Source: Pseudomonas flexibilis
GTDB taxonomy: Bacteria; Pseudomonadota; Gammaproteobacteria; Pseudomonadales; Pseudomonadaceae
Assembly (NCBI RefSeq): GCF_000802425.1
Contig: NZ_JRUD01000014.1
Span: forward strand, 1 to 64,000
Direction of reading: 5' to 3'
DNA: 64,000 nt
Each line of letters opens with the position of its first letter. The stretch's first letter is position 1. A program made the position numbers and the translations under genes. Below the pieces are notes generated by a model that had not been told where the DNA came from, made no database searches, and was given only the letters and a program-made list of their open reading frames with translations. Of this stretch, positions 19,249 through 30,213 are shown in pieces.

Positions 19249-20592
19249 TCAAGAGCGCGCCGCCGTCTTGCGACCGCGCGTGGCGCGCGCCGGTTTCTGT
19301 TCGTAGGAGACCACACAGTTGCGTCCGGCGCCCTTGGCCTTGTAGAGCGCTTCGTCCGCCGCCTTGATCACCTCCTCCGGCTCGCGGCGCTCCGTATCGC
19401 GTTCGGCGACGCCGATGCTGATGGTGACCGAGACGAACGGACTCTTGCTTGCCCTGCCCCGTTGCTGGCGGCCCTTTGCCGGATCCTCCGGGCGGTTCTG
19501 CTTGTCGCGCAGCGCCATCTGGTAGTTTTCGATGTTGCGGCGCAGCACCTCAAGGTGTGGCAGGCAGTGCGCCAGGCTCTTGCCCGGAAAGAGCACGGTG
19601 AACTCCTCGCCACCGTACCGGTAGGCGGTACCGCCGCCGGTTACCTTGCGCAGCTGGCTGGCCACCATGCGCAGCACATCGTCACCCACGTCATGGCCGT
19701 AGGTATCGTTGAATTTCTTGAAGTGATCGACGTCGGTCATGGCGATCACGTAATTGCGGCCCAGCCGACCCAGGCGCTCATTCAGCGCCCGTCGGCCCGG
19801 CAGCCCGGTGAGCTCGTCCAGGAAGGCCATCTGGTAGGCCTCGTGGGCCACCGCCACCACCAGCGCCAGCAGCACCATGCTGCTCATGGCGGCCAGTGCG
19901 TAAGGTCGCACATAGATCTCCGGCACCATCCAGAACAGGCCTAGCACGCCCACCAGCTGGGCCGCATGCAGCACACGCGGTTGACGCAGGTACTGGATGA
20001 GCAGACCGACAAAGGCCAGCGCGAAGAGCGGATAGGCCAACTGCACCATTTTCATCCACTGGGCGTGCAGCGCGGGCCAGTGCACCAGGCTCAGCCACTG
20101 CAACAGCGGATCGGGGTAGCGCAGCGCCATGCCGCCGGCCACGCCGAGCAGCGCCAGCAGCACGGCACTGCGTGCGACCAGGTCCTGCAGCAGCTGCGCG
20201 CGTTCGGACCACACGCCATACAGGCCATAGAGCAACGGCAACAGCAGGCTGGTCAGGTGGAAGGCCAGCTGGGCCTTGGTGTAGTCGCTGACCGCCCGGT
20301 GCTCGCGAAAGTGCTCGACTTCCCCATTCAGCGCCAGATAGGCCAGATAGACCACCACCAGCAGCATGGCCTGGCGCATACGCCCGTAGAACAGGCACAG
20401 CGCGCCGCCGAGCACCGCCAGCAACGTGGGCAGGACTTCCAGCAGAACGGTGAGAAAACCCTCCCCCTCCAGCCAGAAGCCCAGCGCCACGCCAGCCAGA
20501 ATGATCAGCACGGATGGCAGGAAATGACTTGCCCGATAGGCAGAGAAGTTCGGCAAAACGGCCTCGCAAAGACCCAGAAAAATAGCTGCCAT
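19249..20592 (-). CDS. Membrane-bound GGDEF diguanylate cyclase
   Basis: The 447-aa protein has an N-terminal membrane region of about seven or eight segments (residues 1-255) and a C-terminal GGDEF domain (about 265-430) with the catalytic YRYGGEEFTVLFPG. It should make cyclic di-GMP from GTP. The inhibitory RxxD site normally five residues before GG(D/E)EF is absent (the sequence there is GGGTAYRY), so product inhibition through that site is unlikely. A basic, threonine-rich tail follows. It lies between two acyl-CoA dehydrogenases on the same strand. Confidence 0.88.
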   Translation of the reverse strand: MAAIFLGLCEAVLPNFSAYRASHFLPSVLIILAGVALGFWLEGEGFLTVLLEVLPTLLAVLGGALCLFYGRMRQAMLLVVVYLAYLALNGEVEHFREHRAVSDYTKAQLAFHLTSLLLPLLYGLYGVWSERAQLLQDLVARSAVLLALLGVAGGMALRYPDPLLQWLSLVHWPALHAQWMKMVQLAYPLFALAFVGLLIQYLRQPRVLHAAQLVGVLGLFWMVPEIYVRPYALAAMSSMVLLALVVAVAHEAYQMAFLDELTGLPGRRALNERLGRLGRNYVIAMTDVDHFKKFNDTYGHDVGDDVLRMVASQLRKVTGGGTAYRYGGEEFTVLFPGKSLAHCLPHLEVLRRNIENYQMALRDKQNRPEDPAKGRQQRGRASKSPFVSVTISIGVAERDTERREPEEVIKAADEALYKAKGAGRNCVVSYEQKPARATRGRKTAARS

Positions 20593-20644
20593 TATGATGG
20601 CTTTTTTTCACTGGTGGCCAGTCTGTCATTTTTTCCGGCGCCAG

Positions 20645-20674
20645 AAAAAAGCCGCCGGGCACAGGCCCGGCGGC
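20645..20674 (-). terminator. Terminator of the acyl-CoA dehydrogenase at 20704-22509
   Basis: GCCGCCGGGC and GCCCGGCGGC form a perfect 10-bp stem around ACAG, followed on the minus strand by TTTTTT. It separates this transcript from the GGDEF gene, which must have its own promoter in 20593-20644. Confidence 0.9.
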
Positions 20675-20703
20675 TTCAGTCACAAGGGTCACGCGCTGAG
20701 CGA

Positions 20704-22509
20704 TCAGTAGCCCAGTGCGAAGTCCTCGTCAGCCATCTCCATCAGGTTGTTGGCCCCGGACAGCATGGTGGCCACCAGCGCGCGGGTACGCGGCAGGATG
20801 CGCTCGAAGTAGAAGCGCGCGGTCTGCAGCTTCGCCTTGTAGAAGCCTTCCTCGTCGGTGCCGGCGGCCAGCTTCTCGGCGGCCACGCGAGCCATGTCGG
20901 CCCAGAAGTAAGCCAGGCAGGCGTAGCCTGAGTACATGACGTAGTCCACCGACGCGGCGCCGACTTCCTCGCGATCCTTCATGGCGGCCATGCCGACCTT
21001 CATGGTGATCTCGCCCCACTCCTTGTTGATCTGCGCCAGCGGGCCGACCAGGTGCTTGATGGCGTCGTTGCCTTCGTTGGCCTGGCAGAACTTGTGGACG
21101 ATCTTGGTGAAGCCCTTCAGCGCTTCGCCCTGGGTCATCAGCACCTTGCGACCCAGCAGGTCGAGGGCCTGGACACCGGTGGTGCCTTCGTACAGGCAGG
21201 AGATCCGGCTGTCGCGCACGTTCTGCTCCATGCCGTGCTCGGCGATGAAGCCGTGGCCACCGTAGATCTGCACGCCATGGTTGGCTGCTTCGAAACCGGT
21301 TTCGGTCATGAACGCCTTGGCGATCGGGGTCAGGAAGGCCAGCAGGGAGTCGGCGGCCTTGCGCTGCTCCTCGTCCTGGCTGCGCTGCACGATGTCGACC
21401 TGCTTGGCGGCGAAGTACAGCATTGCACGGTTGCCTTCGGCGAACGCCTTCATGGTCAGCAGCATGCGGCGCACGTCCGGATGCACGATGATCGGGTCGG
21501 CGGCCTTCTCCGGCGCCTTCGGACCGGTCAGCGCGCGCATCTGCAGACGCTCGCGGGCATAGGCGATGCCGCCCTGGAAGCCGATCTCGGCGTGGGCGAT
21601 ACCCTGCAGGGCGGTACCCAGGCGCGCAGTGTTCATGAAGGTGAACATGCAGTTCAGGCCCTTGTTCGGCGGGCCGATCAGGAAGCCGGTGGCGCCGTCG
21701 AAGTTCATCACGCAGGTGGCGTTGCCGTGGATGCCCATCTTGTGCTCCAGCGAGCCACAGGACACGGCGTTGCGTTCGCCCACCTCGCCTTCGGCGTTAG
21801 GCAGGAACTTCGGCACGATGAACAGCGAGATACCCTTGGTGCCCGCGGGGGCATCGGGCAGGCGGGCCAGCACGATGTGGACGATGTTCTCGGCCATGTC
21901 GTGGTCGCCTGCGGAGATGAAGATCTTGGTGCCGGTCACCTTGTAGGTGCCGTCGGCCTGGGGCTCGGCCTTGGTGCGCAGGATGCCCAGGTCGGTGCCG
22001 CAATGCGGCTCGGTCAGGCACATGGTGCCGGTCCACTGGCCGGACACCAGCTTTGTCAGGTAGGTGTGCTGCTGCTCGGGGGTGCCATGGGCGCTCAGGG
22101 TGTTCATGGCGCCATGGGACAGGCCCGGGTACATGCCCCAGGACCAGTTGGCCTCGCCGATCATTTCGCTGACCGCCATGCCAAGGGATTCCGGCAGACC
22201 CTGACCGCCGTGCTCGACGTCATGGGCCAGGCTAGGCCAGCCACCTTCGACGAACTGCTGGTAGGCTTCCTTGAAACCGGTGGGCGTGGTCACGCCTTCG
22301 GGCGACCACTTGCAGCCTTCCTGGTCACCGACGCGGTTCAGCGGAGCGATGACCTGCTCACAGAACTTGGCGCCTTCCTCGAGAATGGCGTTGACCATAT
22401 CCGGGGTCGCATCTTCGCAACCGGGCAGGCTCTGGTAGTGGGCTTCGTAGCCGAGCAGCTCGTCGCGAACGAAACGGATATCACGCAAGGGGGCCTTGTA
22501 GTCGGGCAT
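20704..22509 (-). CDS. Acyl-CoA dehydrogenase (long form, PA0506/PA0508 type)
   Basis: The 601-aa FAD enzyme is the second long FadE-type acyl-CoA dehydrogenase here. It shows [18 protein letters not shown] near residue 160, the catalytic glutamate in [16 protein letters not shown] near residue 430 and the long C-terminal extension. I start at [13 protein letters not shown], behind AGAGG; a longer frame adds 21 foreign residues. A perfect PsrA-type box lies 60 bases upstream, so induction by long-chain fatty acids through release of PsrA is likely. A terminator follows, so it is probably monocistronic. Confidence 0.93.
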   Translation of the reverse strand: MPDYKAPLRDIRFVRDELLGYEAHYQSLPGCEDATPDMVNAILEEGAKFCEQVIAPLNRVGDQEGCKWSPEGVTTPTGFKEAYQQFVEGGWPSLAHDVEHGGQGLPESLGMAVSEMIGEANWSWGMYPGLSHGAMNTLSAHGTPEQQHTYLTKLVSGQWTGTMCLTEPHCGTDLGILRTKAEPQADGTYKVTGTKIFISAGDHDMAENIVHIVLARLPDAPAGTKGISLFIVPKFLPNAEGEVGERNAVSCGSLEHKMGIHGNATCVMNFDGATGFLIGPPNKGLNCMFTFMNTARLGTALQGIAHAEIGFQGGIAYARERLQMRALTGPKAPEKAADPIIVHPDVRRMLLTMKAFAEGNRAMLYFAAKQVDIVQRSQDEEQRKAADSLLAFLTPIAKAFMTETGFEAANHGVQIYGGHGFIAEHGMEQNVRDSRISCLYEGTTGVQALDLLGRKVLMTQGEALKGFTKIVHKFCQANEGNDAIKHLVGPLAQINKEWGEITMKVGMAAMKDREEVGAASVDYVMYSGYACLAYFWADMARVAAEKLAAGTDEEGFYKAKLQTARFYFERILPRTRALVATMLSGANNLMEMADEDFALGY

Positions 22510-22568
22510 TGCGGTAAACCTCTGCAGTAGGTCTTTGGGGTGGCGAGCTGCGACACAACCACGCACGC

Positions 22569-22584
22569 TCAAACAGTTGTTTGA
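22569..22584 (-). promoter_or_regulatory. PsrA-type fatty-acid-responsive operator
   Basis: TCAAACA and TGTTTGA are perfect reverse complements spaced by two bases, which fits the PsrA consensus (G/C)AAAC-N4-GTTT(G/C). It lies in the promoter region of the acyl-CoA dehydrogenase that starts at 22509. Confidence 0.72.
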
Positions 22585-22600
22585 AACTTACGTTTAGCTC

Positions 22601-22629
22601 CCTGGCTTGTCAAGCCTGCTCCCACAAGG
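22601..22629 (-). repeat. Degenerate REP element
   Basis: The minus strand reads TTGTGGGAGCAGGCTTGACA, close to the Pseudomonas REP core TGTGGGAGCGGGCTTGCCC. It is a single copy between bioD and the acyl-CoA dehydrogenase gene. Confidence 0.6.
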
Positions 22630-22641
22630 ACCAATGTTCGC

Positions 22642-23328
22642 TCAGCGCTCCACCAACCCCTCCAATCGCAGGTGTTGCGCCACCTGCGCGGCGTCGGCAG
22701 GCGCCAGGTGCGGCACCCATCCAAGGCACGGCGCATCCAGGCGCGCCCGCAGGTCCTGCAGGTTTTCGGCCTGACGCGGCATGTGCGGGTCGACCTGATT
22801 GGCCACCCAGCCTGCCAGATGCAGACCATCCGCCCGAATGGCCTGGGCCGTCAACAGCGCGTGATTGAGGCATCCCAGGCGCATTCCCACTACCAGAATC
22901 ACCGGCAGCCCCAGCGTCACAGCGAGATCGGACAGGTAGACCTCGCCGGACAGCGGCACGCGCCAGCCACCGGCGCCTTCCACCAGGGTGAAGTCTGCGC
23001 CGTGCGCCAGCACCCGCTGCACGGCGGCGGCCAGCTGCGTAACGTCCAGGTCCACGCCCGCCTCGCGCGCGGCCACATGGGGCGCGATGGCCGGCTCGAA
23101 GGCGTAGGGATTGATCAGTGCATAGGGCAGCGGCGGATCGCACTCGGCCTGCAGTGTCAGGGCGTCGGCGTTGCGCAGCCCTTCCGCGCTCGCCTGGCAG
23201 CCGGAGGCCAGCGGCTTGGCGGCCGCCGTGCTCAGGCCCTGCCGGCGCGCGACGTGCAGCAGGCCAGCAGCAACCGTGGTCTTGCCGATGTCGGTGTCGG
23301 TGCCGGTAACGAAGAAGGCGTGGCCCAT
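22642..23328 (-). CDS. bioD: Dethiobiotin synthetase
   Basis: The 228-aa ATP-dependent enzyme closes the ureido ring of dethiobiotin from 7,8-diaminopelargonate and CO2. The P-loop FVTGTDTDIGKTTVA is at residues 6-20, and EGAGGWRVPL near 120 is the second family motif. I start at MGHAFFVTG, where ATG overlaps the bioC stop (TGATG), so translation is coupled. It is the last gene of the bioBFHCD run; bioA is not in the window. Confidence 0.95.
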   Translation of the reverse strand: MGHAFFVTGTDTDIGKTTVAAGLLHVARRQGLSTAAAKPLASGCQASAEGLRNADALTLQAECDPPLPYALINPYAFEPAIAPHVAAREAGVDLDVTQLAAAVQRVLAHGADFTLVEGAGGWRVPLSGEVYLSDLAVTLGLPVILVVGMRLGCLNHALLTAQAIRADGLHLAGWVANQVDPHMPRQAENLQDLRARLDAPCLGWVPHLAPADAAQVAQHLRLEGLVER

Positions 23329-24119
23329 CAGCACTTCTCCAGCACGGCATGAATCACCTGGTAGGTGGCCGGCAGTCCCTGCGGCTGACGGAAGCGCTCG
23401 TAGGCCTCGGCCAATGCGCGCAGACGCGCCCGCCCGGTGAGCCCCGTCGACCGGCCCTGATTGAGGTTCTGCGCGCCGAGCGCCTTGAGTTCGTGGGTCA
23501 GCGAGAACAGATCGGCGAAATGCAGCACCAACGGGCGCTGCTCCAGGTGCACCACACGCAGGCCACTGCCGGCGCACAGCACCTGGTAGTCCGCAAAATG
23601 TCGGAAGCGATTGACATGCACCCGCTCATCCACCTGCCGCCAGCTCTCGCGCAGTTCGCCCAGCGTGCCTTCGACGAGACTGGAGAAGGCCAGCACCCCA
23701 CCCGGGCGCAGCACACGCCGCGCCTCACCGAGCACCGCCGACAGGTCCGCGCACCACTGCAGCGCCAGGCTGGAGAAGATCAGCTCGCAGCTGGCGTCAC
23801 GCAGGGGCAGCGCCTCGGCATCGCCGGCCAGGAAATGCCGCGCGCCCCCCAGCGGCCGGGCGTGGCGCAACATGCCCTCGGCAATGTCCAGCGCCAGTCC
23901 GTCGGCCTGCGGATAGCGCGCGGCCAACTGACGGGCGAAGTGCCCGGTGCCGCAACCCAGGTCGAGCCAGCGCTCCGGCGCCAGGCTGGCTGGCAGCAGG
24001 TCCAGCAACTGCCGGCCGACCTGGCGCTGCAACCCGGCCACCGCGTCATAGCTGCTGGCCGCGCGGGAGAAGGAGGCCGCGACCAGGCCCTTGTCGGGCA
24101 ACGTATGCTGCGCGTTCAT
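23328..24119 (-). CDS. bioC: Malonyl-ACP O-methyltransferase
   Basis: The 263-aa SAM-dependent enzyme methylates malonyl-ACP to start pimeloyl synthesis for biotin. Motif I is [12 protein letters not shown] near residue 50, and the [11 protein letters not shown] and [13 protein letters not shown] motifs are typical of BioC. I start at [10 protein letters not shown], whose ATG overlaps the bioH stop (ATGA); the longer frame is antisense-like. It sits between bioH and bioD. Confidence 0.93.
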   Translation of the reverse strand: MNAQHTLPDKGLVAASFSRAASSYDAVAGLQRQVGRQLLDLLPASLAPERWLDLGCGTGHFARQLAARYPQADGLALDIAEGMLRHARPLGGARHFLAGDAEALPLRDASCELIFSSLALQWCADLSAVLGEARRVLRPGGVLAFSSLVEGTLGELRESWRQVDERVHVNRFRHFADYQVLCAGSGLRVVHLEQRPLVLHFADLFSLTHELKALGAQNLNQGRSTGLTGRARLRALAEAYERFRQPQGLPATYQVIHAVLEKC

Positions 24120-24823
24120 CGGGAGGCTTCCTTTATAAAGGAGAGGATCGCCGCCGCCGCCTGATCGGCATGGCTGAGCGGCAGAGCATGACTGGCGTCC
24201 AGCTGTGCGACGGACGAGTCGGGATACTGCTCGCGCAGCGCCTGCGCCGCCTGCACGGGGACCAGGGCGTCGCGGTCGCCGAACAGATGCAAGCGTGGCC
24301 CCCGCCATTCACCCAACGCGGGCCGAAGATCGAGCGAGGCCAGGCAATCCAGTCCGGCCAGCAGGCCGGCCGGCGCCTCGGCGCGAACCGCCAGGCGGCG
24401 GACCAGCGCACGGGGCTCGTCGGCATCGCGCACCGCAAGCAGATCGAAGCGTTTGAGCGTAGCGGCCGGCGCAGCAACCAAGCCTTCGCGGAAATCGGCG
24501 AACTGTGCCGCCGGCATGGCGGCCGGCCAGTCGTCGCGCTGCACGAAGCAGGCATTGCTGGCCAGGGTGATCAGACCACGACAGGCCTTTGCGCGCCGCG
24601 CCGCCAGCGCAGTAGCCAGCATGCCGCCCAGCGACCAGCCACCGAGCCAGCAGTCGCCGGGCAGGCGCGCATCCAGCTCGTCCAGCCAACCCTGCGGATC
24701 GTCCAGCACGGGCAGTTCGGCCAGCTCCACGCGCAGCGTTTCGCGGCGCAGCGCGTCGGCCAATGGCCGCAGCACTGCGGCGGGACAGGACCAGCCGGGC
24801 AGCAGCACCAGTCGTTCAGTCAT
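24116..24823 (-). CDS. bioH: Pimeloyl-ACP methyl ester carboxylesterase
   Basis: The 235-aa alpha/beta hydrolase removes the methyl group from pimeloyl-ACP methyl ester, ending chain elongation. The serine nucleophile lies in GGWSLGGM near residue 62-69, the aspartate in FGDRDALVP near 185 and the histidine in [10 protein letters not shown] near 213. It overlaps bioF by 8 bases and bioC by 4, so the biotin genes are translationally coupled. Confidence 0.92.
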   Translation of the reverse strand: MTERLVLLPGWSCPAAVLRPLADALRRETLRVELAELPVLDDPQGWLDELDARLPGDCWLGGWSLGGMLATALAARRAKACRGLITLASNACFVQRDDWPAAMPAAQFADFREGLVAAPAATLKRFDLLAVRDADEPRALVRRLAVRAEAPAGLLAGLDCLASLDLRPALGEWRGPRLHLFGDRDALVPVQAAQALREQYPDSSVAQLDASHALPLSHADQAAAAILSFIKEASR

Positions 24824-25982
24824 CGCCCAGCTCCCGCCAGGCCAGCGCCAGCCCGTCCAGCAGGCGATCCACCTGTGCCTCGTCGTGCGCCGCCGTCAGG
24901 GTGATGCGCAGCCGCGCCGTGCCGGCCGGCACCGTCGGCGGACGGATGGCGCCGACCAGCAGCCCCCGCTCCCGCAGCCGCGCCGACAGGCGCATGGCCC
25001 GCCCGCTGTCGCCGACCAGCAGCGGCTGGATCGGTGTCGGGCTGTCCATCAGGGTCAATCCCAGTTCCTGCGCGCCACGTCTGAACCGGACGATCAGGTT
25101 GCGCAGGTGCTGACGGCGCCAGCCTTCCTCCCGCAGCAGCTGCAGGCTTTTCAGGGTCGCGCAGGCCACGGCCGGGGGCTGGCTGGTGGTGTAGATATAG
25201 GGCCGGGCGAACTGGATCAGCGTCTCGATCAGTTCCTCGCTGCCGGCCACGAATGCGCCAGCGGTGCCGAAGGCCTTGCCCAGCGTACCGACCAGCACCG
25301 GCACCTCCTCCAGGCCCAGCGCGAAGTGTTCCACGCAACCCCCGCCCCCGGCGCCGAGCACGCCGAAGCCATGGGCATCATCGACCATCAGCCAGGCGCC
25401 GCGGGCCCGCGCGGCGGCGCTCAGGCCCGGCAGGTCGGCGAGGTCGCCGTCCATGCTGAACACGCCGTCGCTGACCACCAGGGTGTCGCCCTCGGCCTTG
25501 TCCAGGCGCGCGGCCAGGCTGACCGTGTCGTTGTGCAGGTAGCGGGAGAAGCGCGCCCCGCTGAGCAGCCCGGCATCCAGCAGCGAGGCGTGGTTAAGGC
25601 GATCCTGCAGCACCGTGTCGCCGCGCCCGATCAGCGCCGTCACCACCGCCAGGTTGGCCATGTAGCCTGTGGAAAACAGCAGCGCGCGCGGCCGGCGGGT
25701 GAACGCGGCCAGCGCCTCCTCCAGCTGGTGGTGCGGCGCGCTGTGGCCGATCACCAGGTGCGAAGCGCCGCCACCCACGCCCCAGCGCTCCGCGCCTTCG
25801 CGCAGCGCGCGGATCACTTCGGGGTGGCTGGCCAGCCCCAGATAGTCGTTGGAACAGAAGGCCAGCAGGCGCTGACCGTCCACCACCACCTCAGGGCCCT
25901 GGGGGCTGTCGAGCAGCGGGCGAAGGCGATACAGATCCTCGGCATGGCGGGAGGCAAGACGCGAAGCGAGATCGAAACTCAT
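24816..25982 (-). CDS. bioF: 8-Amino-7-oxononanoate synthase
   Basis: The 388-aa PLP enzyme condenses pimeloyl-ACP with alanine. Family motifs include [15 protein letters not shown] near residue 45, [10 protein letters not shown] near 200 (aspartate contacting PLP) and the lysine in [12 protein letters not shown] near 235. I choose the ATG at 25982 rather than a TTG two codons upstream. It is separated from bioB by 87 bases holding a GTAGGGTGGA-type repeat. Confidence 0.95.
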   Translation of the reverse strand: MSFDLASRLASRHAEDLYRLRPLLDSPQGPEVVVDGQRLLAFCSNDYLGLASHPEVIRALREGAERWGVGGGASHLVIGHSAPHHQLEEALAAFTRRPRALLFSTGYMANLAVVTALIGRGDTVLQDRLNHASLLDAGLLSGARFSRYLHNDTVSLAARLDKAEGDTLVVSDGVFSMDGDLADLPGLSAAARARGAWLMVDDAHGFGVLGAGGGGCVEHFALGLEEVPVLVGTLGKAFGTAGAFVAGSEELIETLIQFARPYIYTTSQPPAVACATLKSLQLLREEGWRRQHLRNLIVRFRRGAQELGLTLMDSPTPIQPLLVGDSGRAMRLSARLRERGLLVGAIRPPTVPAGTARLRITLTAAHDEAQVDRLLDGLALAWRELGDD

Positions 25983-26013
25983 GGGCAACCCCGAAAACCG
26001 AAGCGTTGGGCCT

Positions 26014-26052
26014 GTGTATGGTGGTCAACGCCTCGCGTTGGCCACCCTGCAC
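26014..26052. repeat. GTAGGGTGGA-type inverted repeat between bioB and bioF
   Basis: GTGTATGGTGGTCAACGC and GCGTTGGCCACCCTGCAC pair with a few mismatches around CTC. It is a diverged copy of the element seen perfect at 10416-10500. Confidence 0.6.
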
Positions 26053-26069
26053 GCCCGGACCACCAATCA

Positions 26070-27113
26070 TCAAACGGCCGCGTTGTAGAACAGCCTGGAA
26101 TCGCGCTGCTCCACCAGCGCCTGCTCGATGGCTGCCTGGTGCACTTCGTCGGCGTGCTCCTCGCGGGCCTCCGGCTGGATGCCCAGGCGCTGGAACAGCT
26201 GCATGTCCTTGTCGGCCTGAGGATTGGCGGTGGTCAGCAGCTTCTCGCCGTAAAAGATCGAGTTGGCGCCGGCCAGGAAGGCCAGGGCCTGCATTTGCTC
26301 GTTCATCTGCTCACGACCGGCGGACAGGCGCACGTGGGATTTGGGCATCATGATGCGCGCCACGGCCAGCATGCGGATGAAGTCGAAGGGATCGACGTCC
26401 TGCTCTTCGGCCAGCGGCGTGCCCTGGACCTTGACCAGCATGTTGATCGGCACGCTTTCCGGATGCTCCGGCAGATTGGCCAGCTGGATCAGCAGGCCGG
26501 CGCGGTCGTCCAGCGACTCGCCCATGCCGAGGATGCCGCCCGAGCAGATCTTCATCCCCGCCTCGCGCACATACGCCAGGGTCTGCAGGCGCTCGGCATA
26601 GGTGCGGGTGGTGATGATGTTGCCGTAGAACTCCGGCGAGGTATCCAGGTTGTGGTTGTAGTAGTCCAGGCCGGCGGCGGCCAGCGCCCGGGTCTGCTCC
26701 TGATCGAGCCGGCCGAGGGTCATGCAGGTTTCCAGCCCCATGGCCTTCACGCCCTCGACCATCTTCAGCACGTACGGCATGTCCTTGGCCGAAGGGTGCT
26801 TCCAGGCGGCACCCATGCAGAAGCGCGTCGAGCCGATGGCCTTGGCCTCGGCCGCCGCCTCCAGCACCTTCTGCACCTCCATCAGCTTTTCCTTGTCCAG
26901 ACCGGTGTTGTAGTGACCGGACTGCGGGCAGTACTTGCAGTCTTCCGGGCAGGCGCCGGTCTTGATGGAGAGCAGGGTCGAGACCTGCACCCGGTTGGCA
27001 TCGAAGTGCTGGCGATGCACCTGCTGCGCCTGGAACAGCAGGTCATTGAACGGCTGCGCGAACAGCGCGCGCACTTCGTCGAGGGTCCAGTCGTGACGGA
27101 CGGTGGCACTCAT
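26070..27113 (-). CDS. bioB: Biotin synthase
   Basis: The 347-aa radical-SAM enzyme inserts sulfur into dethiobiotin. The radical-SAM cluster cysteines are in [10 protein letters not shown] near residue 53, and [12 protein letters not shown] near 150 and RLSAGREQM near 255 are BioB signatures. I start at MSATVRHDW, preceded by GGAAG. It is the first gene of the minus-strand biotin operon and is divergent from comF, with only 76 bases between the two starts. Confidence 0.97.
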   Translation of the reverse strand: MSATVRHDWTLDEVRALFAQPFNDLLFQAQQVHRQHFDANRVQVSTLLSIKTGACPEDCKYCPQSGHYNTGLDKEKLMEVQKVLEAAAEAKAIGSTRFCMGAAWKHPSAKDMPYVLKMVEGVKAMGLETCMTLGRLDQEQTRALAAAGLDYYNHNLDTSPEFYGNIITTRTYAERLQTLAYVREAGMKICSGGILGMGESLDDRAGLLIQLANLPEHPESVPINMLVKVQGTPLAEEQDVDPFDFIRMLAVARIMMPKSHVRLSAGREQMNEQMQALAFLAGANSIFYGEKLLTTANPQADKDMQLFQRLGIQPEAREEHADEVHQAAIEQALVEQRDSRLFYNAAV

Positions 27114-27189
27114 CGGGGCTTCCCTTTTGTGGTTATGGCGCCTGCTAGAGTTGGCGCGACACGGTGCGGCATACGCTAGGGAAGGCGCC

Positions 27190-27999
27190 ATGAGCTGTCA
27201 ACCGAACTCAAGGAAACTGGTTTACAACTGGCTGACCAGCAAGCAATCCTGCCTGCTGTGCGACGAGCGCGCCGACGGCCCGCAGGCGCTGTGCATCCCC
27301 TGCGAACGCGAGCTGCCGTGGCTGTCGGCGGCCTGCCGGATCTGCGCGCTGCCCCTGAGCGATGCCAACCTGCTGTGTGGCGAATGCCTGAAGCAGGCGC
27401 CGAGCTTCAGCCGGGTCGAGACCCCCTGGCGCTACGCGTTCCCCCTCGACAGCCTGATCACCCGCTTCAAGCACCAGGCCCGCTGGCCGCTCGGCCGGCT
27501 GTTGGGCGAACTGCTCGCCCGCCACCTCCGCCACGCCTACCTGGAGGGCCTGCCCCGCCCCGAACTCTTGCTGCCCGTACCGTTGGCCCGCAGGCGCCAG
27601 CGGCAGCGCGGGTTCAACCAGGCGGCCCTGCTGGCCCGCTGGGTGGCTACCCCCCTGCGCCTGCCGGTGCAGGAGCACTGGCTGCTGCGCCCCCGCGAAA
27701 CCGATGCCCAGCAGACGCTGGACGCCCGCGCCCGCCGGCGCAACCTGCGCCACGCCTTCGAGCTTGCGTCCAGGGCCGATGTGCGCGGCCGCCACCTGGC
27801 GCTGGTGGACGACGTACTGACCACCGGCGCCACCTGCGAGGCACTGGCCCGCTTGCTGGTCACCGCCGGAGCGGCGCGGGTGGATGTCTATTGCCTGGCG
27901 CGGACCCCGAAGCCCGACAGCATCGAGAGCAGCGTCCCGACTGCTGCCGGGCCGGCAAATGCGTATACTCCTTCGCCATTCAGACCAACCGCCATTTAG
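27190..27999 (+). CDS. comF: ComF family amidophosphoribosyltransferase-like protein
   Basis: The 269-aa protein has an N-terminal four-cysteine zinc region (CLLCDERAD...CIPC, then CRIC...CGEC, residues 17-75) and a C-terminal phosphoribosyltransferase domain with the PRPP loop [13 protein letters not shown] near residue 200. ComF homologues are needed for DNA uptake in competent bacteria. I start at MSCQPNSRK behind GGAAGG. It lies 9 bases before asmA but with a different role; co-transcription is possible. Confidence 0.9.
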   Translation: MSCQPNSRKLVYNWLTSKQSCLLCDERADGPQALCIPCERELPWLSAACRICALPLSDANLLCGECLKQAPSFSRVETPWRYAFPLDSLITRFKHQARWPLGRLLGELLARHLRHAYLEGLPRPELLLPVPLARRRQRQRGFNQAALLARWVATPLRLPVQEHWLLRPRETDAQQTLDARARRRNLRHAFELASRADVRGRHLALVDDVLTTGATCEALARLLVTAGAARVDVYCLARTPKPDSIESSVPTAAGPANAYTPSPFRPTAI

Positions 28000-28008
28000 G
28001 GACTGTCC

Positions 28009-30213
28009 ATGAAAGCGTTCGGCAAAATCCTGGGCCTGGTACTGCTCGGACTCTTGCTGCTTGTCATCGGCCTGGGGTTCGCGCTCACGCACTTCTTCGA
28101 CCCCAACGACTACAAGGAAGAGATTCGCCAGCTGGCCCGCGACAAGGCCAATCTTGAGCTGGCCATCAACGGGGAAATCGGCTGGAGCCTGTTCCCCTGG
28201 CTCGGCCTGGAACTGCACCAGACCAGCCTGGCCAGCGCCGCCACGCCCGAGCAGCCGTTTGCCGACCTGCGCATGCTCGGCCTGTCGGTGCGCGTGCTGC
28301 CGTTGCTGCGCCGCGAAGTGCAGATGAGCGACATCCGCATCGACGGCCTGGCGCTGATCCTGCGCCGCGACGAACAAGGACGCGGCAACTGGGAAAACAT
28401 CGGCAAGCCCGCCGGCGCACCGGCGACCGAACCCGCCGCCGAGCCCCGCGGCAACGAGGCGGACAGCACCGGCGCCCGTTCCGGCATGCCCATCAAGCTG
28501 GACATCGACAGCCTCACCGTCAATGACGCCCGCATCACCTACCAGGATGCCCAGTCCGGCCAGCAGTTCAGCGCCGAGAGCATCCAGCTGGAAACCGGCG
28601 CCATCCGCGAAGGCAGCGCCATTCCGGTGAAGCTCACCGCCTTCTTCGGCAGCAACCAGCCGCTGATGCGCGCGCGCAGCGAGATCCTCGGCGAGCTGCG
28701 CTTCGACCTGGGCCAGAAGCGCTACCAGTTCGAGAAATTCCGCCTCAGCGGTGAAGCCTCCGGCGAGCCCCTGGCCGGCAAGACCCTGAACTTCAGCGCC
28801 CAGGGCGAGCTGCTCGCCGACCTGGATGCGCAGATCGCCGAATGGACCGGACTGAAATTCTCCGCCAACCAGCTGCGCGGCCTGGGCGACATCAAGGTGC
28901 GCGAGCTGGACCGCGAACCGCGCATCAGCGGCGGCCTGTCGGTGGCCAGCTTCAACCTGCGCGACTTCCTCGCCGGCCTGGGCCGCGAGCTGCCGACCAC
29001 GGCCGACGCCAACGCGCTGTCCCGTGTGGAGATGGCCACCCGCCTGAATGGCTCGCCGACCAGCTTCGCGCTGGAAGAGCTCACGCTGAAGGTGGACGAC
29101 ACCATCCTCACCGGCCGAATCGCCGTGGAGGACTTCGCCCGTCAGGCCCTGCGCCTGCAGCTCAAGGGCGACCGCCTGGATATCAGCCGCTACCTGCCGC
29201 CCAAGGCCACCGACAGCGCCAGCGCCGCGCGCCAGAGCGAAGTACAGGAAACCGCCCAGGCCGCCTCGGCCGGCGACTCGCCGCTGCCGGCCGCCCCGAC
29301 CCGGCATGCCTGGAGCGACGCCCCGGTGCTGCCGATGGACGCCCTGCGCCTGCTGGATGTGCAGGCCACGGTCGGCTTCGACGAGCTGCTGTTCGATGAC
29401 CACCCCTTCACCAACCTGGACCTGAACGCCCAGAGCCGCGAGGGCCTGCTCGCCCTGCAGACCCTGCGCGGCAACGTCTACGACGCGCGCTTCGAGGCCA
29501 ACGGCAAGGTCGACGTGCGGCAGGCGCTGCCGCAGCTGAGCATCGAAGCGCAGCTCGGCAAGCTGCCGATCGAGAAATTCGTCAAGCTGGAAAAGCAGGA
29601 ATCCCCGGTGCAGGGCCTGCTCGACCTGACGGCTACGCTGACCACCCGAGGCAACAGCCAGAAGACCTGGGTGGACAACCTGAACGGCAAGGCCAACTTC
29701 CTGCTCAGCGACGGCCTGCTGGTCGGCGCCGATCTGGAGCATTACCTGTGCCGCGCGGTGGCCACCCTCAACCGCAAGTCGCTGACCCGCACCTCCACCA
29801 AGGACACGCCCTTCGAGGCGCTGCGCGGCAGCCTGCAGATCACCAACGGCGTGGCGCGCAACCCGGACTTCAAGGCCAGCGTTCCCGGCCTGACGGTCAA
29901 CGGCAACGGCACCCTGGACCTGCGCGTGCTCGGCCTGGACTACCTGATCGGCATCATCATCGAAGGCGACAAGCGCGCCATGCCCGACCCGGCCTGCCAG
30001 GTCAACGAGCGCTACGTTGGCCTGGAATGGCCGCTGCGCTGCCGTGGCCCGCTGGAGCTGGGCGCCAAGACCTGCCGCATCGACCAGGACGGCCTGGGCA
30101 AGATCACCGCCAAGCTGGCCGGCGAGAAGCTCACCGAGAAGCTCGACGAGAAGCTTGGCGACAAGGTCAGCCCGGAACTCAAGGACGCCCTCAAGGGCCT
30201 GTTCAAGCGATGA
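28009..30213 (+). CDS. asmA: AsmA family membrane-anchored protein
   Basis: The 734-aa protein has one N-terminal membrane anchor (about residues 6-27) followed by a long periplasmic part with the AsmA domain at both ends. AsmA-like proteins form elongated beta structures proposed to move phospholipid between membranes. Near the C-terminus is the family segment [27 protein letters not shown] precedes the ATG. It overlaps mutY by 4 bases (ATGA), an arrangement also found in P. aeruginosa. Confidence 0.9.
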   Translation: MKAFGKILGLVLLGLLLLVIGLGFALTHFFDPNDYKEEIRQLARDKANLELAINGEIGWSLFPWLGLELHQTSLASAATPEQPFADLRMLGLSVRVLPLLRREVQMSDIRIDGLALILRRDEQGRGNWENIGKPAGAPATEPAAEPRGNEADSTGARSGMPIKLDIDSLTVNDARITYQDAQSGQQFSAESIQLETGAIREGSAIPVKLTAFFGSNQPLMRARSEILGELRFDLGQKRYQFEKFRLSGEASGEPLAGKTLNFSAQGELLADLDAQIAEWTGLKFSANQLRGLGDIKVRELDREPRISGGLSVASFNLRDFLAGLGRELPTTADANALSRVEMATRLNGSPTSFALEELTLKVDDTILTGRIAVEDFARQALRLQLKGDRLDISRYLPPKATDSASAARQSEVQETAQAASAGDSPLPAAPTRHAWSDAPVLPMDALRLLDVQATVGFDELLFDDHPFTNLDLNAQSREGLLALQTLRGNVYDARFEANGKVDVRQALPQLSIEAQLGKLPIEKFVKLEKQESPVQGLLDLTATLTTRGNSQKTWVDNLNGKANFLLSDGLLVGADLEHYLCRAVATLNRKSLTRTSTKDTPFEALRGSLQITNGVARNPDFKASVPGLTVNGNGTLDLRVLGLDYLIGIIIEGDKRAMPDPACQVNERYVGLEWPLRCRGPLELGAKTCRIDQDGLGKITAKLAGEKLTEKLDEKLGDKVSPELKDALKGLFKR

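Noticed and set aside
24453..27179. 908-codon plus-strand open frame over the biotin genes
   Set aside because: Antisense to bioH, bioF and bioB, which are unmistakable; repetitive Gln/His/Ala-rich product.
27208..29742. 844-codon minus-strand open frame
   Set aside because: Antisense to comF and asmA; no domain recognised.
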